This document shows positions 1-11,356 of a stretch of DNA of 64,000 bases, one piece after another. The translations under genes were made by a program, and so were the position numbers. Each line of letters starts with the position of its first letter. Within the stretch, counting starts at the first letter, position 1. Under the pieces are notes generated by a model. The model saw only the letters and a program-made list of their open reading frames with translations. It did no database searches and was not told the origin of the DNA. Source of the DNA: Candidatus Altimarinota bacterium (GTDB lineage: Bacteria > Patescibacteriota > Gracilibacteria > BD1-5 > UBA2023); NCBI GenBank assembly GCA_028685185.1, contig JAQUEK010000005.1:84833-148832 (forward strand), in the 5' to 3' direction.

Positions 1-1
1 A

Positions 2-715
2 GCAAAAATCTATCTTGCTTCATTGGAGCTTTGAAATACACAAGCCTGAAGGATTATAAAGCAGACGTGACTTGCAAGGGCAACGGTATATGACTGACTT
101 GAAAGGCTTATAAAAAAATGACTTGTTATCAAATCCACAAAAAAGGATACGACAGTTTTTTCGCCTGATGATCCAGAGAAATTGGAATATTTCTTAGAGC
201 TGCAACAGAAATCAATCAAGAAAGCCATGAATAATCTAGGTTGAATATTGCCTCAGCTTAAGAAACTGAAAAACCCATATATGCAATTGCCTTCTGTAAG
301 GATGTATGAATGAATCGAATGAATAAAGACTATATTTGATGATTCGCTGTCAGCAAAAGAGATTATCTATACCTATGTCAATGTATATGATATGGAAAAG
401 CATATCGATAAGGATATGCATGACGAATATCTGAAAAAAAGGAAGGAATTGAAGATATTCAAGAAATGACTTCTTATAGATACGCCATTTTCAAGGAAAC
501 ATTATGAGAATTATGATAAATCCTGTTCTGAAGCGAGATTTCTTAAAAAAGAAGCGATGCCATTTCATATAGAGATGAATATCTATGATTGAAAGATCAG
601 CTATGTTACATATAGGGATAAGAATCCTATCTGAATAATCATAGAAGATGAAGATATCTACCGTATACACAGAAGTACTTTTGAGATGATCTGGGAACAA
701 TCCGAAAAGCTATAA
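2..715 (+). CDS. TrmB-family transcriptional regulator (5' end cut off)
   Basis: Open from the left edge, so the N-terminus is missing; 237 residues are visible, ending at UAA. The first 45 residues form a winged helix-turn-helix with the TrmB/MarR-like pattern, including GLARATVYDGLERLIKKGLV. The middle has a short charged linker and the C-terminal two thirds resemble the sensor/effector half of TrmB-like regulators (AIYxYVNVYD-type segment near residue 125). Glycines in the HTH are written UGA. Probably a DNA-binding regulator of metabolism or transport; the target is unknown because upstream sequence is outside the window. A hypothetical membrane protein follows 25 bp downstream and may be co-transcribed. 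Confidence 0.7.
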
Positions 716-740
716 AAATAAATCCAAAATAAAAATAAAA

Positions 741-2300
741 ATGAATCAACCGTCATCTGCATGACATAATATGAAGCGAGTAGCGAAAAAATGAATCAAT
801 GAAGTGGTAGAGACTGTCTCAATCACCAAATCTTTATTGTGAACATTGATAAGCTGATGAGCCAAAGCTGTCAGGGATTCTTTTGTTGCAGAAAAGCCTG
901 ATGAACTGACGAAAAACTGATGATTGCATAGTGTCGACATTTTCTCTAAGCATAATATAGAGGATAGCCTGGCTGTAATAGCAATATGATGAGAATCAAA
1001 GAATAAACCGAGATATCCTTCCAGTACCATTGCACAGATGGCATTATGGACTATCAGAAAACAATGAAAGAGTGAATTACCAGTTACAATCTCACTTAAT
1101 ATTTCACCATGACTTATCTTCAATGAGATAGATAAGGACTTGTTTTATTCTGAAAAAGAGCAGAGGGAAAGGATAATAAAGGATATGTCGCGAATGTGAG
1201 CGACTAAAGAGGAGTTCGACAGGGTAAAATTTGAATTGAGCTCTCAGAATCCTCCATACCTGAGCCTTATATGATCCATACAAAAATGATCATTGAATGA
1301 TTTCCCTTTATATAAGGCATTGCATGATGCATTTTTGGAATGAGGTGAATTCTCGAAAGATATCAAAAGATGTATTCCTGAACAGGTGAAGTCAAATTGA
1401 AACAATGAAATAACATTCCATTATGCGCTTATTGAGATATACCAGATAATCGAGGACTATAAGAAATGATTGAAGATCAAGATATGATACAAGAGAGAAA
1501 AATTATATGATCAGATTTATATCAATATCCTTAATTGAAATTATCCAGAGCTTTTGAATATTTCGGATTCCATCAATCCTATCAATGAAAATGGAAGAAC
1601 CAAATGAAACGAACTTTTCGGCTCAGTCCATTGGGATGAGAGGGCAGATGAGAATAGCAAGAAACTAAGATTAAAGAACATTGCACAGACAAGGTTCAAG
1701 CAATTGCTTTTTGCAACTCCTATAGTCATTTCGACTATAATATGATGATGATATTTTTACAAGGCGAGTTATGAGAAAATGAAAAAAAATGCAATCCTTG
1801 AGGTGAAGTTCTCTGAATTAAGAAAGAATTCCGATAAGTTCAGAATCATCGATGAACTTAATAAGACGGCTAAATGATTTGATTATAAACTGAAAAATTC
1901 AGAGTACACATTATCTTCAATATATGAATGAAATGATTATAAGCTCTGAAATATAATGCACATAAGTTCGAACATTGCGCTTTATATCATTGATGTGAAT
2001 CAATCCATCGTAAACGATCAATGAATGATATATGATAAATATAATAAGCCAAGAGAGCGTTCTATTCAGAGCAGATGGCTCGAATTGGAAATAGCAAACA
2101 TAATATCTGAGAAAGCATATGATAAATATGTTTCACATTATGATATATTGAGGGATGTGATACATAGTGATCTACTTAGTATACTTTGAAATGATGCACG
2201 ATTCAGCCAGATTTTCGAAATATCGACATGAGAAAAGTGGACTAATACACAAGAACAAAAACTAGAGGTTTTCAAAGGTTTATACAAAGTCGGAGAATAA
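741..2300 (+). CDS. Hypothetical single-pass membrane protein
   Basis: 519 residues, ATG to UAA, read through many in-frame UGA codons. I do not recognise the family. A single hydrophobic helix lies around residues 328-347 (LLFATPIVISTIIGGGYFYK), dividing a soluble N-terminal half from a charged, probably helical C-terminal half of about 170 residues. No signal peptide is visible. It follows the TrmB-like regulator by 25 bp and precedes the zinc-ribbon gene cluster by 216 bp. That gap is AT-rich and shows no other gene. Confidence 0.6.
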
Positions 2301-2516
2301 CCGAATAATATTTGTAAGTCCACTTGCATAAATAAGAAACAGTCATATGTCCATTTAAATCGTCGTGACTGTACGACATATTTTTTTCTTTTAATTGAGC
2401 CAAAAACATAGATAGATAAAAAAATTCATTTTGTAAATATAAAAATATTTTTAAAGTATTGTCAATGAAACAAAAACAAATATCTATCAAACTAAAACAT
2501 TAACCAATTTTTTCAA

Positions 2517-4373
2517 ATGAAAAAGGATTTTTTTGACTCAATCGCAATTTCATCCAGTGATGAAATTTCTGAAATTAGGAAATGCAGATGGTGCAATGAA
2601 GATTTTGCTATATATTCGAAAGATCTGAAAATGCTTGATAAGTTATCGCCCATAATCGACGGTGAGAAATTTTCCTTGATAGCTCCTGATATGTGTCCTG
2701 ATTGTAGACAGATGAACAGATTGATCTTCAGGAACGAAAGGAAATACTACAATGCAAAATGTGACAAATGCTGAAAAAATGAGATCAGCATAGTTTCTCC
2801 TGAATCTTGAAAAAAGATAATGTGTGTAAAATGCTGGCAAGAAGAGGATTTTTCAAAATATAGCGAGGATTATAAATGAAATTTCAATGATTCACTTAAA
2901 AATCTATTCGACAAGGTACCTTATCTTTCCAGGATGATAATAAATATGGAAAATGCAGATTATTGCAATCAGGAAACCGATGATAAGAACTGCTATCTGA
3001 ATGCTGGATGACATTTCAATGAAGATAGTTTCTATAACACCTATTCGATTCATGGAAAGGATACGGTTGATAATTATTGGGTTATTGAAAATGAGATAGT
3101 ATGGCAATCGATAAATATCTACAACTCAAGCAAGGTTTTCTATTCGCAATTTATAGAATGAAGCCATGATATTTATTTCAGCAATGACCTTAAATGATGT
3201 AAAAATGTAATTTTCTGACATTGACTCGTGAATGATGAATATGTCTATAAAAATGAGAGATTGGAAAAACCTGAATGGGAAATGAAAGCTAAGGAATTCA
3301 AAGATAGATTAAAAACTTATGATTGATTCTTATCCCTGATCAAGGAACATGCAGAATTCATGAATATCTTTCCAAGGAAAAACGTCTGGAACCTAAGCTC
3401 AGAAAATGTCATTTGAAATGAGAATACTCAAGTGAAGGATTGATTTTTAGTTACAGTCTGAGAGATATGAGAAAATGTGAGATATTGACATATTTACATG
3501 CAGATAAAGGATTCCATGGATATAGAGGCAAATTGATGGTCTGAAAAATCATATAATGTCTCAAGCAGCATGAAGATGAATTCAGGAATTGTCGTATCTC
3601 ATAACTTCAGCGAATCAAGAAATATAAATTATAGCTATTATTCTAACTGATGAAGCGATTATTTCGGATGTTTCGGGCTTAATAACAAATCTTGCCATAT
3701 CTTGAACAAAGAATATCCGAAAAAAGAATACGATGAGATGATCAAGAAAATCATAATAGATATGATAAATGAATGAAAATGGTGAAATTTCTTTGATCCG
3801 ATGCTTTCTCCGTATCCGTTCAATGATTCTGTGGCTATGGAATATTTTCCTGTCAATAAGATCATCTTCATAGATGATTCAACTAAAAAAATCATAAAAG
3901 AAATCATTTCCGATGAAAGATGAAGATGAACCGTTTATGTGCTGGAACCGAAAAAATTCATATCAGATGCGATCCTTGACTTATGATGAGATGAAAAGAT
4001 AAGAATAAGATGGAGAACGTCTGAAACTGAGATAAATGTTTCGAGTTCAATTGAGACAATCAAAGCTGAAGACCTGCCAAACGATATATCTGAAACAAAT
4101 GAGGATATCTTGAAAAAAGCGATCATATGCGGAGCAAGCGGAAGACTATTCAGGATAATCAAGCCAGAATTCGATTTCCATAAGAAATATTGACTGCCAT
4201 TGCCAAGGGTTCATCCTGATGTCAGGCATATGAATAAGATGAAGAGAAAATCATGAAGGAAAATATATCCGAGAATCTGCGATAAATGCAGCAAAGATAT
4301 ATTATCGGTCCATCCTGAAACATCAGATTTCAATGTTTATTGTGAGCAGTGTTATAAGAAGGAAGTCTATTAA
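2517..4373 (+). CDS. Cysteine-rich zinc-ribbon protein, paralog 1 of 3
   Basis: 618 residues. The N-terminus has a CRWC motif at about residue 23 and CPDC at about 61, followed by RNERKYY. This is the layout of a large CPR-restricted family often labelled 'caib/baif family' in databases, a name with no functional support. The C-terminus has a second zinc-binding block: RICDKCSKD about 40 residues from the end and YCEQCYKKE at the end. The middle is rich in Tyr, Asn, Ser and Cys and looks like short repeats. It is the most divergent of the three paralogs here. The role is unknown; nucleic-acid or protein binding through the zinc ribbons is inference. Confidence 0.7.
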
Positions 4374-4390
4374 TCAATTAAAAAGCTATC

Positions 4391-6097
4391 ATGCAACAGG
4401 AAAAAACAGTTGAAAGCAAAAAATGTTTTCATTGCCAGGAAAATTTTAAGATCACAGATTGGGACTTAGGTTTCTATGAAAAGATATCTCCGGTTTTTGC
4501 TTGAGTGAAATATGATATCCCAACCCCGAAGCTTTGTTATAGATGCCGAGAACAGAGAAGATTATCGTTCAGGAATGAAAGAAACCTATATAAGTCGAAG
4601 TGCGAATTGACCTGAAAGGAAATAATATCTATATATTTTCCGAAAAGCTGATATATTGCATATGATGAAACCGAATGGCATTCAGATAAATGGAGCCCTT
4701 TGGATTATTGAAGGGATTTTGATTTTTCAAGAGATTTTTTCAGCCAATTCTGAGAATTGCTTAAAGAAGTACCGAGAATTCCTCTTTCTGTTGTATTCAA
4801 TGAAAATTCGCCATATGTGAATCAATGTTGGAATATAAAAGATTCATATTTATCCATAAATTGCTGATTCTGAGAAAATCTTCTGTATTCTGAAGTCGCA
4901 TATCACTCGAAAAATATCGTGAATTGCTATTCTGTGGATTCGCTTGAATTTTGCTATGAATGCATAGATTGCCAAAAATCATATTTGCTTTTCAATTCCC
5001 AGAATTGCAGCAATTGTTCCAATTCAAGATTCTTGCATAATTGTACAGGATGCATAGATTGCTTCTGCTGCATAAACCTTTCAAACAAAAGATATTGTAT
5101 ATTCAATGAACAGTATTCGAAAGAGGAATACATGGAAAAATTATCGGATTTAACCGATCTGAAACATGTTAAAAACGCTTTTGAAAATCTGAAACTTAAA
5201 CATCCTCAGAAAAATCTTCATATTTCATGAAGCGAAAATGTTTTATGAGATTACATCGTGGATTCAAAAAACTGCAATCAATGTTATGATGTATTTTCAA
5301 CCTCTGACTCGAAATATTCTTTCAATATAGATTCGAATCTGAAAAATTGAATGGATCTGAGCTATTGCGCTGAATGAGAGCTTATATATGAAGCTATCAG
5401 TGTAGCTGGCTATAATAACCTGTTCTGTCATCTTGTAATAGGTTCCAATAATCATTACTGCAACTTATGTCTCAATAATTCTTCTAATTGTTTCTGATGT
5501 GTATGACTTAAGGATAATTCTTCCTACTGCATCCTCAACAAGCAATACACTCGCGAAGAATATGAGACTCTCGTACCAAAAATAATAGAACACATGAAAA
5601 CAACATGAGAATGGTGAGAATTCTTTCCATCATCAATTTCTCCATTCTGATACAACGAGACAGTGGCAATGGAATATTATCCAATATCCAGTAGAGATGC
5701 GATCAATCGCATCGCTACTGATTGAAAACCGATCTTCAAATGGTCCACCTACGAAAACCCAAAGCCAGATGTAACAAAGATAATACCAGCATCAAAGCTT
5801 CCAGAAAACATAAAGGACATACCAGATGATATAACCAACTGGGCAATAGAATGTGAAGTAACTCAAAAACCCTTCAGGATAATAAAGCAAGAGCTTGAAT
5901 TCTACAGGAAGCATGATCTGCCAATCCCAAGAAGACATCCAGACCAACGTCACCTAGACAGGATGAAGCTAAGGAATCCAAGAAAGCTATATGACAGAAA
6001 CTGCGACAGATGCAACAAAGAAATAAAGACAACCTTTTCTCCAGAAAGGCCAGAGATAGTCTACTGTGAGGATTGCTACAACAAGGAAATCATTTAG
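4391..6097 (+). CDS. Cysteine-rich zinc-ribbon protein, paralog 2 of 3
   Basis: 568 residues, starting 17 bp after paralog 1, so probably one operon. It has CFHCQE near residue 12, CYRCREQRRLSFRNER at about 55-70, and a KCELTGKEI motif at about 76. The central 200 residues are very rich in Cys-Asn-Tyr pairs (NCSNCSNSR, GCIDCFCCIN), suggesting several metal sites. The C-terminus ends CDRCNKEIKTTF...YCEDCYNKEII. Its last 590 bp are nearly identical to paralog 3 without gaps, at a fixed offset of 2376 bp. The TAG stop lies inside a perfect palindrome. Same uncharacterised CPR family as paralog 1. Confidence 0.7.
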
Positions 6098-6111
6098 GAG
6101 ACCGGTCTCCT
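5500..6111. repeat. Long direct repeat shared by zinc-ribbon paralogs 2 and 3 (copy 1)
   Basis: This stretch aligns without insertions to 7876-8487, including the stop codon and the palindrome after it. Differences are scattered single bases, many at third codon positions, while the 5' halves of the two genes are clearly diverged. That pattern fits gene conversion or recent tandem duplication followed by divergence of the front halves. Confidence 0.7.
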
Positions 6112-6113
6112 AA
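6094..6113. repeat. Perfect 20-bp palindrome overlapping a stop codon
   Basis: TTAGGAGACCGGTCTCCTAA reads the same on both strands and includes the TAG stop of paralog 2. There is no T-run after it, so it is not a standard intrinsic terminator. It could be a weak hairpin, a protein-binding site or a mobile palindrome. The 16-bp core recurs at the end of paralog 3. Confidence 0.75.
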
Positions 6114-6153
6114 TGATAAGGAAGTTTATTGATTATAAATCAAGTGAAATCAT

Positions 6154-6744
6154 ATGGATAAAGAAAAAAATAATGGTTATACTGAAATTTTATTAGCAAA
6201 GGAAGTTGATCTGCAATGAATCATTGATCTGCAAAGAAAAAATCTTGCTTTTATAGTTTCAGATGAAACTAAAGAAAATGATGGTTTTGTCAGCATAGAG
6301 ACAAATATCGATCTTTTAAGTGATATTTCAAATGATATTTGAATCATTGTCGCAAAATATAAGAAAAAGGTAATCTGATATCTTTTTGCTGTTACTGTTT
6401 GAATATCAAAAAAGATGCCGATATTGGATAAGTTCGTTGAAGATATATGACAGTATGAATACATGTGAAAAAATGTGGATAAATATAGATATTGCATATT
6501 ATGACAGATATGCATAGATAATGAACATAGAGGAATGTGAATCTTTGAGAAATTATATGCAAGCTTCATAGATAACCTGAAATGAGATTATGACATATGA
6601 ATATGATGAATCTGTTCGAATAATCCAAGATCATTACATGTTCATATGAAAAAGCTGTGACTTGAGGTTGTTTCGGAATATTCTGAATGATGAAAGCAAT
6701 GGTATATAGTCGTATTGGATTTCAAGAAAATTTTATTTATTTAA
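6154..6744 (+). CDS. GNAT-family N-acetyltransferase
   Basis: 196 residues. The N-terminus ILLAKEVDLQGIIDLQ is the usual GNAT beta1-alpha1 start. A central IIVAKYKKKVIGYLFAV matches strand beta4, and ICIDNEHRGMGIFEKLY at about 120-135 is the acetyl-CoA loop region, with RGMGI standing for the R/Q-x-x-G-x-G/A motif. The C-terminus carries SLHVHMKKLGLEVVSE, the typical late helix and strand. Substrate unknown. It sits between zinc-ribbon paralogs 2 and 3, ending 10 bp before paralog 3, so it is probably co-expressed with that cluster. Confidence 0.75.
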
Positions 6745-6754
6745 TTTTAGATAT

Positions 6755-8473
6755 ATGTCAGATGAAATGATGATCGAGAAAAAAAACTGCAGATTATGCT
6801 CAGAAGATTTTGTAATTACAGATAAGGATCTGGAATTTCTTGATAAGATATCTCCGGTTTTCGCTTGAGAGAGATTTAATATCACATTGCCTACATTATG
6901 TCCGCGCTGCCGTGAACAAAGAAGGCTCTCATTCAGGAATGAGAGAAATATCTATAGAAGGAAATGTGATCTGACCTGAAAGGATATCTTGTCGAATTAT
7001 TCGCCAGACAAGCCTTATAGAGTATTTGAATACAAGGATTGGTGGTCGGATAAATGGGATGCGATGGATTACTGAGATTCTTTTGATTTCAAAAAGACAT
7101 TTTTCGAGCAGTTCAGCGAATTATCATTAAAAGTTCCTAAATATAGCTTATATAATATAGATACGGAAAATTCGGATTATAGCAATTACACGATACATAG
7201 CAGAAATAACTATTTGGTTTTCTGAGCTATGGAATCTGAAAACTGATATTTTTCAAGCAATATGATAAGAAGTAAGGATAGTCTTGATTGCAATTATCTG
7301 TTTGATAGTGAGTTGTGCTATGAATGTTCAAACGTTGAAAATAGCCATAACTGCTTTTTCTGACAGGAATCAGTAAAATGCAATGAATGCTATTTCATGT
7401 GTGATTGCAGGAATTGCGATTATTGCATAGGATGTTGGAATCTTGATTGAAAAAAATATCATATATTGAATAAGCCTGTTTCAATGGAGGAATTCAATAT
7501 CATGAAAAACAAGATATTCTCTTCATATTCTGATCTTATGGATTTCAAGGAAAAATATGGAAATATTTTGAAAAATCAAGCTATACATAGATCTAACCAT
7601 GGATTCAATAATGAGAACATAGAATGAGATTATATATACAATTCCAAAAATATACAAAATAGCTTCATAGTATATGATAGCGAAAATGTCAGGAATTCTA
7701 CAAGATTCGCCAATCAAACGAACAGTAGTGATATTTACTGATGCTTTGAGTGATATAATCTTTATGATTCGATATCTTGCGATTTCTGAAGCAATATGAG
7801 ATTCTCAAAAGACAGCGAGAAATGCAAACAATCATTTTATCTTGATATATGTGATAATTCCTCCAACCTCTTCTGATGCATCTGACTTCGCAACTCCCAA
7901 TACTGCATCCTCAACAAGCAATACACCAAAGAGCAATATGAACAACTGGTACCGAAGATAATAGAACACATGAGAACAACCTGAGAATGGTGAGAATTCT
8001 TCCCATCATCAATTTCTCCATTCTGATACAATGAGACAGTAGCAATGGAATATTATCCAATATCCAGTAGAGATGCAATCAATCGCATCGCTACTGATTG
8101 AAAACCAATCTTCAGCTGGTCCACCTATGAAAATCCAATCCCAATCGTTTCAAAGACAATCCCTGCAGAAAAACTGCCGAATAATATTTCTGAAGTCCCT
8201 GATGATATATTGAACTGGGCAATACTTTGTGAAATAACTCAAAAACCCTTCAGGATAATAAAGCAAGAGCTTGAATTCTATAGAAAGTATTCACTCCCTA
8301 TTCCAAGAAGACATCCTGATGTCAGGCATATGGACAGGATGAAACTGAGAAATCCAAGAAAGCTTTTTGAAAGGAGCTGTGACAAATGCAACAAGGAAAT
8401 CAAGACAACATACTCTCTTGAAAGACCCGAGATAGTCTACTGTGAAGATTGTTATAACAAGGAAATCATTTAG
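6755..8473 (+). CDS. Cysteine-rich zinc-ribbon protein, paralog 3 of 3
   Basis: 572 residues. It has the same order as paralog 2: NCRLCSEDF near residue 12, CPRCREQRRLSFRNER at about 47-62, KCDLTGKDI at about 70, a Cys/Asn/Tyr-rich middle (CRNCDYCIGCWN), then a C-terminal CDKCNKEIKTTY and YCEDCYNKEII. A DWWSDKWDAMDYG-like stretch near residue 97 is a hallmark I know from this CPR family. The final 590 bp copy paralog 2 almost exactly. Function unknown; three linked copies imply dosage or diversification rather than a housekeeping role. Confidence 0.7.
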
Positions 8474-8487
8474 GAGACCGGTCTCCT
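7876..8487. repeat. Long direct repeat shared by zinc-ribbon paralogs 2 and 3 (copy 2)
   Basis: Partner of 5500-6111 at a constant 2376-bp offset. It ends with the same 16-bp palindrome core at 8472-8487 (AGGAGACCGGTCTCCT). Sequence identity stops immediately after the palindrome, so the palindrome marks one boundary of the duplicated block. Confidence 0.7.
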
Positions 8488-8594
8488 GATGAATAATAAG
8501 GAAATAACTTTTTTCTTAATTTTTTCAATATTTTTCTTCGACTTTAAATTTATCATTTTTTCCATATACTCAATAAATAATATTATAAAGAATA

Positions 8595-10898
8595 ATGGGA
8601 AATCTGGAAAAAATACTGAAGGAAAAATTCAATCTTGAGAAGTTTCATGAGTGACAAAGGGAAATTATAGAAAATGTCATCAATCAGTGAGACACTCTTG
8701 TTTTCATGCCAACATGATGATGAAAATCACTTACTTATCAATTGCCGTGAGTCATTTTAGATTGACTTACCATTGTCATATCGCCACTTATTTCTTTGAT
8801 GAAAGATCAGCTAGATAAGCTGAATTCATTATGAATCAGATCGGAATTGATAAATTCAACAATTTCCGCAAGCGAACAGAATATGATTCTCAGTGAATTG
8901 ACTCAGACCGATCCTACAGAAAGCTGAGCGATAAAATTTCTTTATATCGCACCCGAAAGATTGAATTCACAAGAATTTCTCAGAGTGATGCAGGATGTCA
9001 AAATCAGTCTTGTTGCAATAGATGAAGCACATTGCATAAGTCAATGGTGACATGATTTCAGACCGAGCTACATGAAGATAAAGGGTTTTCTGGAGAAGCT
9101 GAAGCAAAACCAGAATTTTCCAGTTATTGCACTTACAGCGACGGCTACGAAAAAAGTAAGGCTTGATATAGTTGATAGGTTATGACTTGAAAGCTACAAG
9201 ATTTTCACGAAATGATTCGATAGAAAAAACATTGTCATACTTGTAAGGGAAATAAGCAAAAAAGATGATAAGCTTGATAAGACGCTGGAAATCATAGAGA
9301 AAACTCCATGATCAGGTATAATCTATTGCTCTTCCAGAAAAATGGTAGATGAAGTCTATACTTTCCTGCAATTGAATGATATAAATGTTTGAAAATATAC
9401 ATGAGCCATGACGCCTGAAACAAGAGAAAATATGCAGAATAAGTTCATGGATGATGAATATAAAGTCATTGTCGCGACAAATGCTTTCGGTATGTGAATA
9501 GATAAGAAAGACATAAGGTTCGTGATACATTATAATCTTCCATGATCGATAGAGAATTATTATCAGGAAGTTTGAAGATCCTGAAGAGACGGAAAGAAAT
9601 CATATTGAGTTGTTCTCGCTAGCTTCTGAGACACGAAAATCCAAGAATTCTTCATTGAAAATATCTATCCGACAAAAAAAGAGATATTAGATTTTTATGA
9701 TTATCTTTATAAGGATTTCAAGATATGAGAATGAAAATGATCCCAAATAATGAAAACGTATTCTATGATGGCCTCTGAATCAAAAGTATGAAATGATATG
9801 AAAATATGAAGCATCCTTAAGGTTTTGGAAAAATATTGAATTGTGAACAGATGAGTGGATTGAGAGATTGACGAATGATTCAGATGAAGATGAATAACAT
9901 TATCACAGGAAAAAAGAATACAATCATGAATTCTTATTGATTGGAAAAGACAGGAATTATTGGAGTCTGAAGCTTATTTCAAGCTTGAGCAGATAAAGAA
10001 ACTCCTTTTTTATCCTAGCTGCAGGAAAAGATTCATACTTGAATATTTCTGAGATGAAGAAGATTTGGCAACTTTGGAGGAAAATTGCAAATCCTGTGAT
10101 TATTGCCTTGAAAAGGATAAATTCGATAGCTGAAAATCAATCAATCTCGTAAATCTTTCTGTTTTTGAAATTGTCCTTGATGTTGTCAGAAGATTCGATA
10201 AGAAATTCTGAGCGAATGTAATAGCAGGTTTCTTGTGATGAAGCACTGAAAAGAAAATACTTGATTGGTGACTTGCAGATAATGATGAATATTGAATCCT
10301 TAAAGAATACTCAAGCAAGCTTATCTTAGCACTGATAGAATCGCTTATAAGACAAGGTTTTCTAGAGAAGACGCCTTGAATGTATCCGCTTATTTGACTT
10401 ACGGATAAATGACGTATCTCAATCATAAAGGAACATCTTCTGAAAAACGAAGAAAATGAATTACAGTCATTCGTATCACTTAGAGCAAGAGATGATGTTT
10501 TCAATAAAACGAAAGAGAAAAAATGAAAATCAAAAAGCACTAAAAATGCAACCAAAACAAATTCAACTTCATCTTCAACTTTTGAGGAGACATTGAAGCT
10601 ATTCAAATCATGATCCGATATAAGGGAAATCTCTGAAAGCAGAGAAATCTGACAAGTCACGATAGAATGACATATCATAAGATTATATGAGGATTGAAGG
10701 ATCGATTCAGATGAATTATTGAAAATAGTTAAGATCGATAATCTTAAGTTAGTCAAAAATATAATTGATTCTCATTTCTCAAATGATACAGAAAAGCTGA
10801 AACCGATAAAAGACAAGCTCGAAGAGCTTTGAATGAAAGATATTTCTTATTTTGAAATCAAATCCTGCATTGCGATGATGAAAAAGAATGAGATATAA
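8595..10898 (+). CDS. recQ: ATP-dependent DNA helicase RecQ
   Basis: 767 residues. Superfamily 2 helicase that unwinds 3'-tailed DNA during recombination and repair. Walker A is MPTGGGKS at 38-45 with all three Gly codons UGA. The Walker B box is DEAH at 143-146 in AIDEAHCISQWGHDFRPSY, a RecQ signature. ALTATATKKV (motif III) and the arginine-finger region YYQEVGRSGRDG (motif VI) follow. A zinc-binding RecQ-Ct block (CRKRF...CKSCDYC) lies at about 475-505, then a winged helix. A helicase C-terminal HTH (HTH_40-like, IREISESREIGQVTIEGHI) fills the last 100 residues in place of a clear HRDC domain. It converges on a minus-strand gene only 2 bp away. Confidence 0.93.
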
Positions 10899-10900
10899 GA

Positions 10901-11353
10901 TTAAAGCTTCAGATAACCTATCAACTTATCCATTCATGTGATTTCTCATTTTTCATCCTCATTAATATAATCTATGAGGTAAGCCCTAAGACTTGCGGTA
11001 TTGACTTTACCGTCAAATGGTATATCTATGAGTTTAAAACCCGAAGTCCTCAGTTTCAATCTTAGATACACAGGTTTATTTTTGTTGTACATGATTGAAA
11101 ATGTCTCTATTTTAGGGTAATCATAAAATGTCTCTCAGATCTGGATTCAATTCTCATCTACAAAAATATCGATCGTACTAGGTGAATTGTTTTCAACCAA
11201 TATATAAACTCATGCAAATATGAATATAACAATGCTCATTATGTATAATCAGATTATGAATCACCATATTATAATCGCCAATCAAATTATGATCGCAATA
11301 GTATACCAGGAAGAGCTTTTTTCTTTTTTAGCTGAAAAATTCCAGTTGAACAT
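10901..11353 (-). CDS. Small membrane protein, partner of the pilin-like gene
   Basis: 150 residues, beginning 3 bp after the stop of the upstream pilin-like gene, so translationally linked. Two adjacent hydrophobic helices occupy about residues 14-60 (WYTIAIIIGLAIIIWGFIIG, then YIMSIVIFIFAGVYILVE). The remaining 90 residues are soluble with alternating strands (IDIFVDENGIQIGETFYDY). I do not recognise a named family. The size, two helices and position next to a VirB2/TrbC-like protein suggest a PrgI/VirB3-like or pilus-assembly accessory role, which is inference. Confidence 0.6.
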
Positions 11354-11356
11354 TTT

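Noticed and set aside
746..1123. Minus-strand open frame of 125 codons
   Set aside because: It lies antisense inside the 741-2300 gene, which is continuous once UGA is read as Gly; the antisense frame has no family resemblance.
10100..10756. Long minus-strand open frame (218 codons)
   Set aside because: Antisense shadow of the RecQ C-terminal region; the plus strand has clear RecQ-Ct and HTH motifs.
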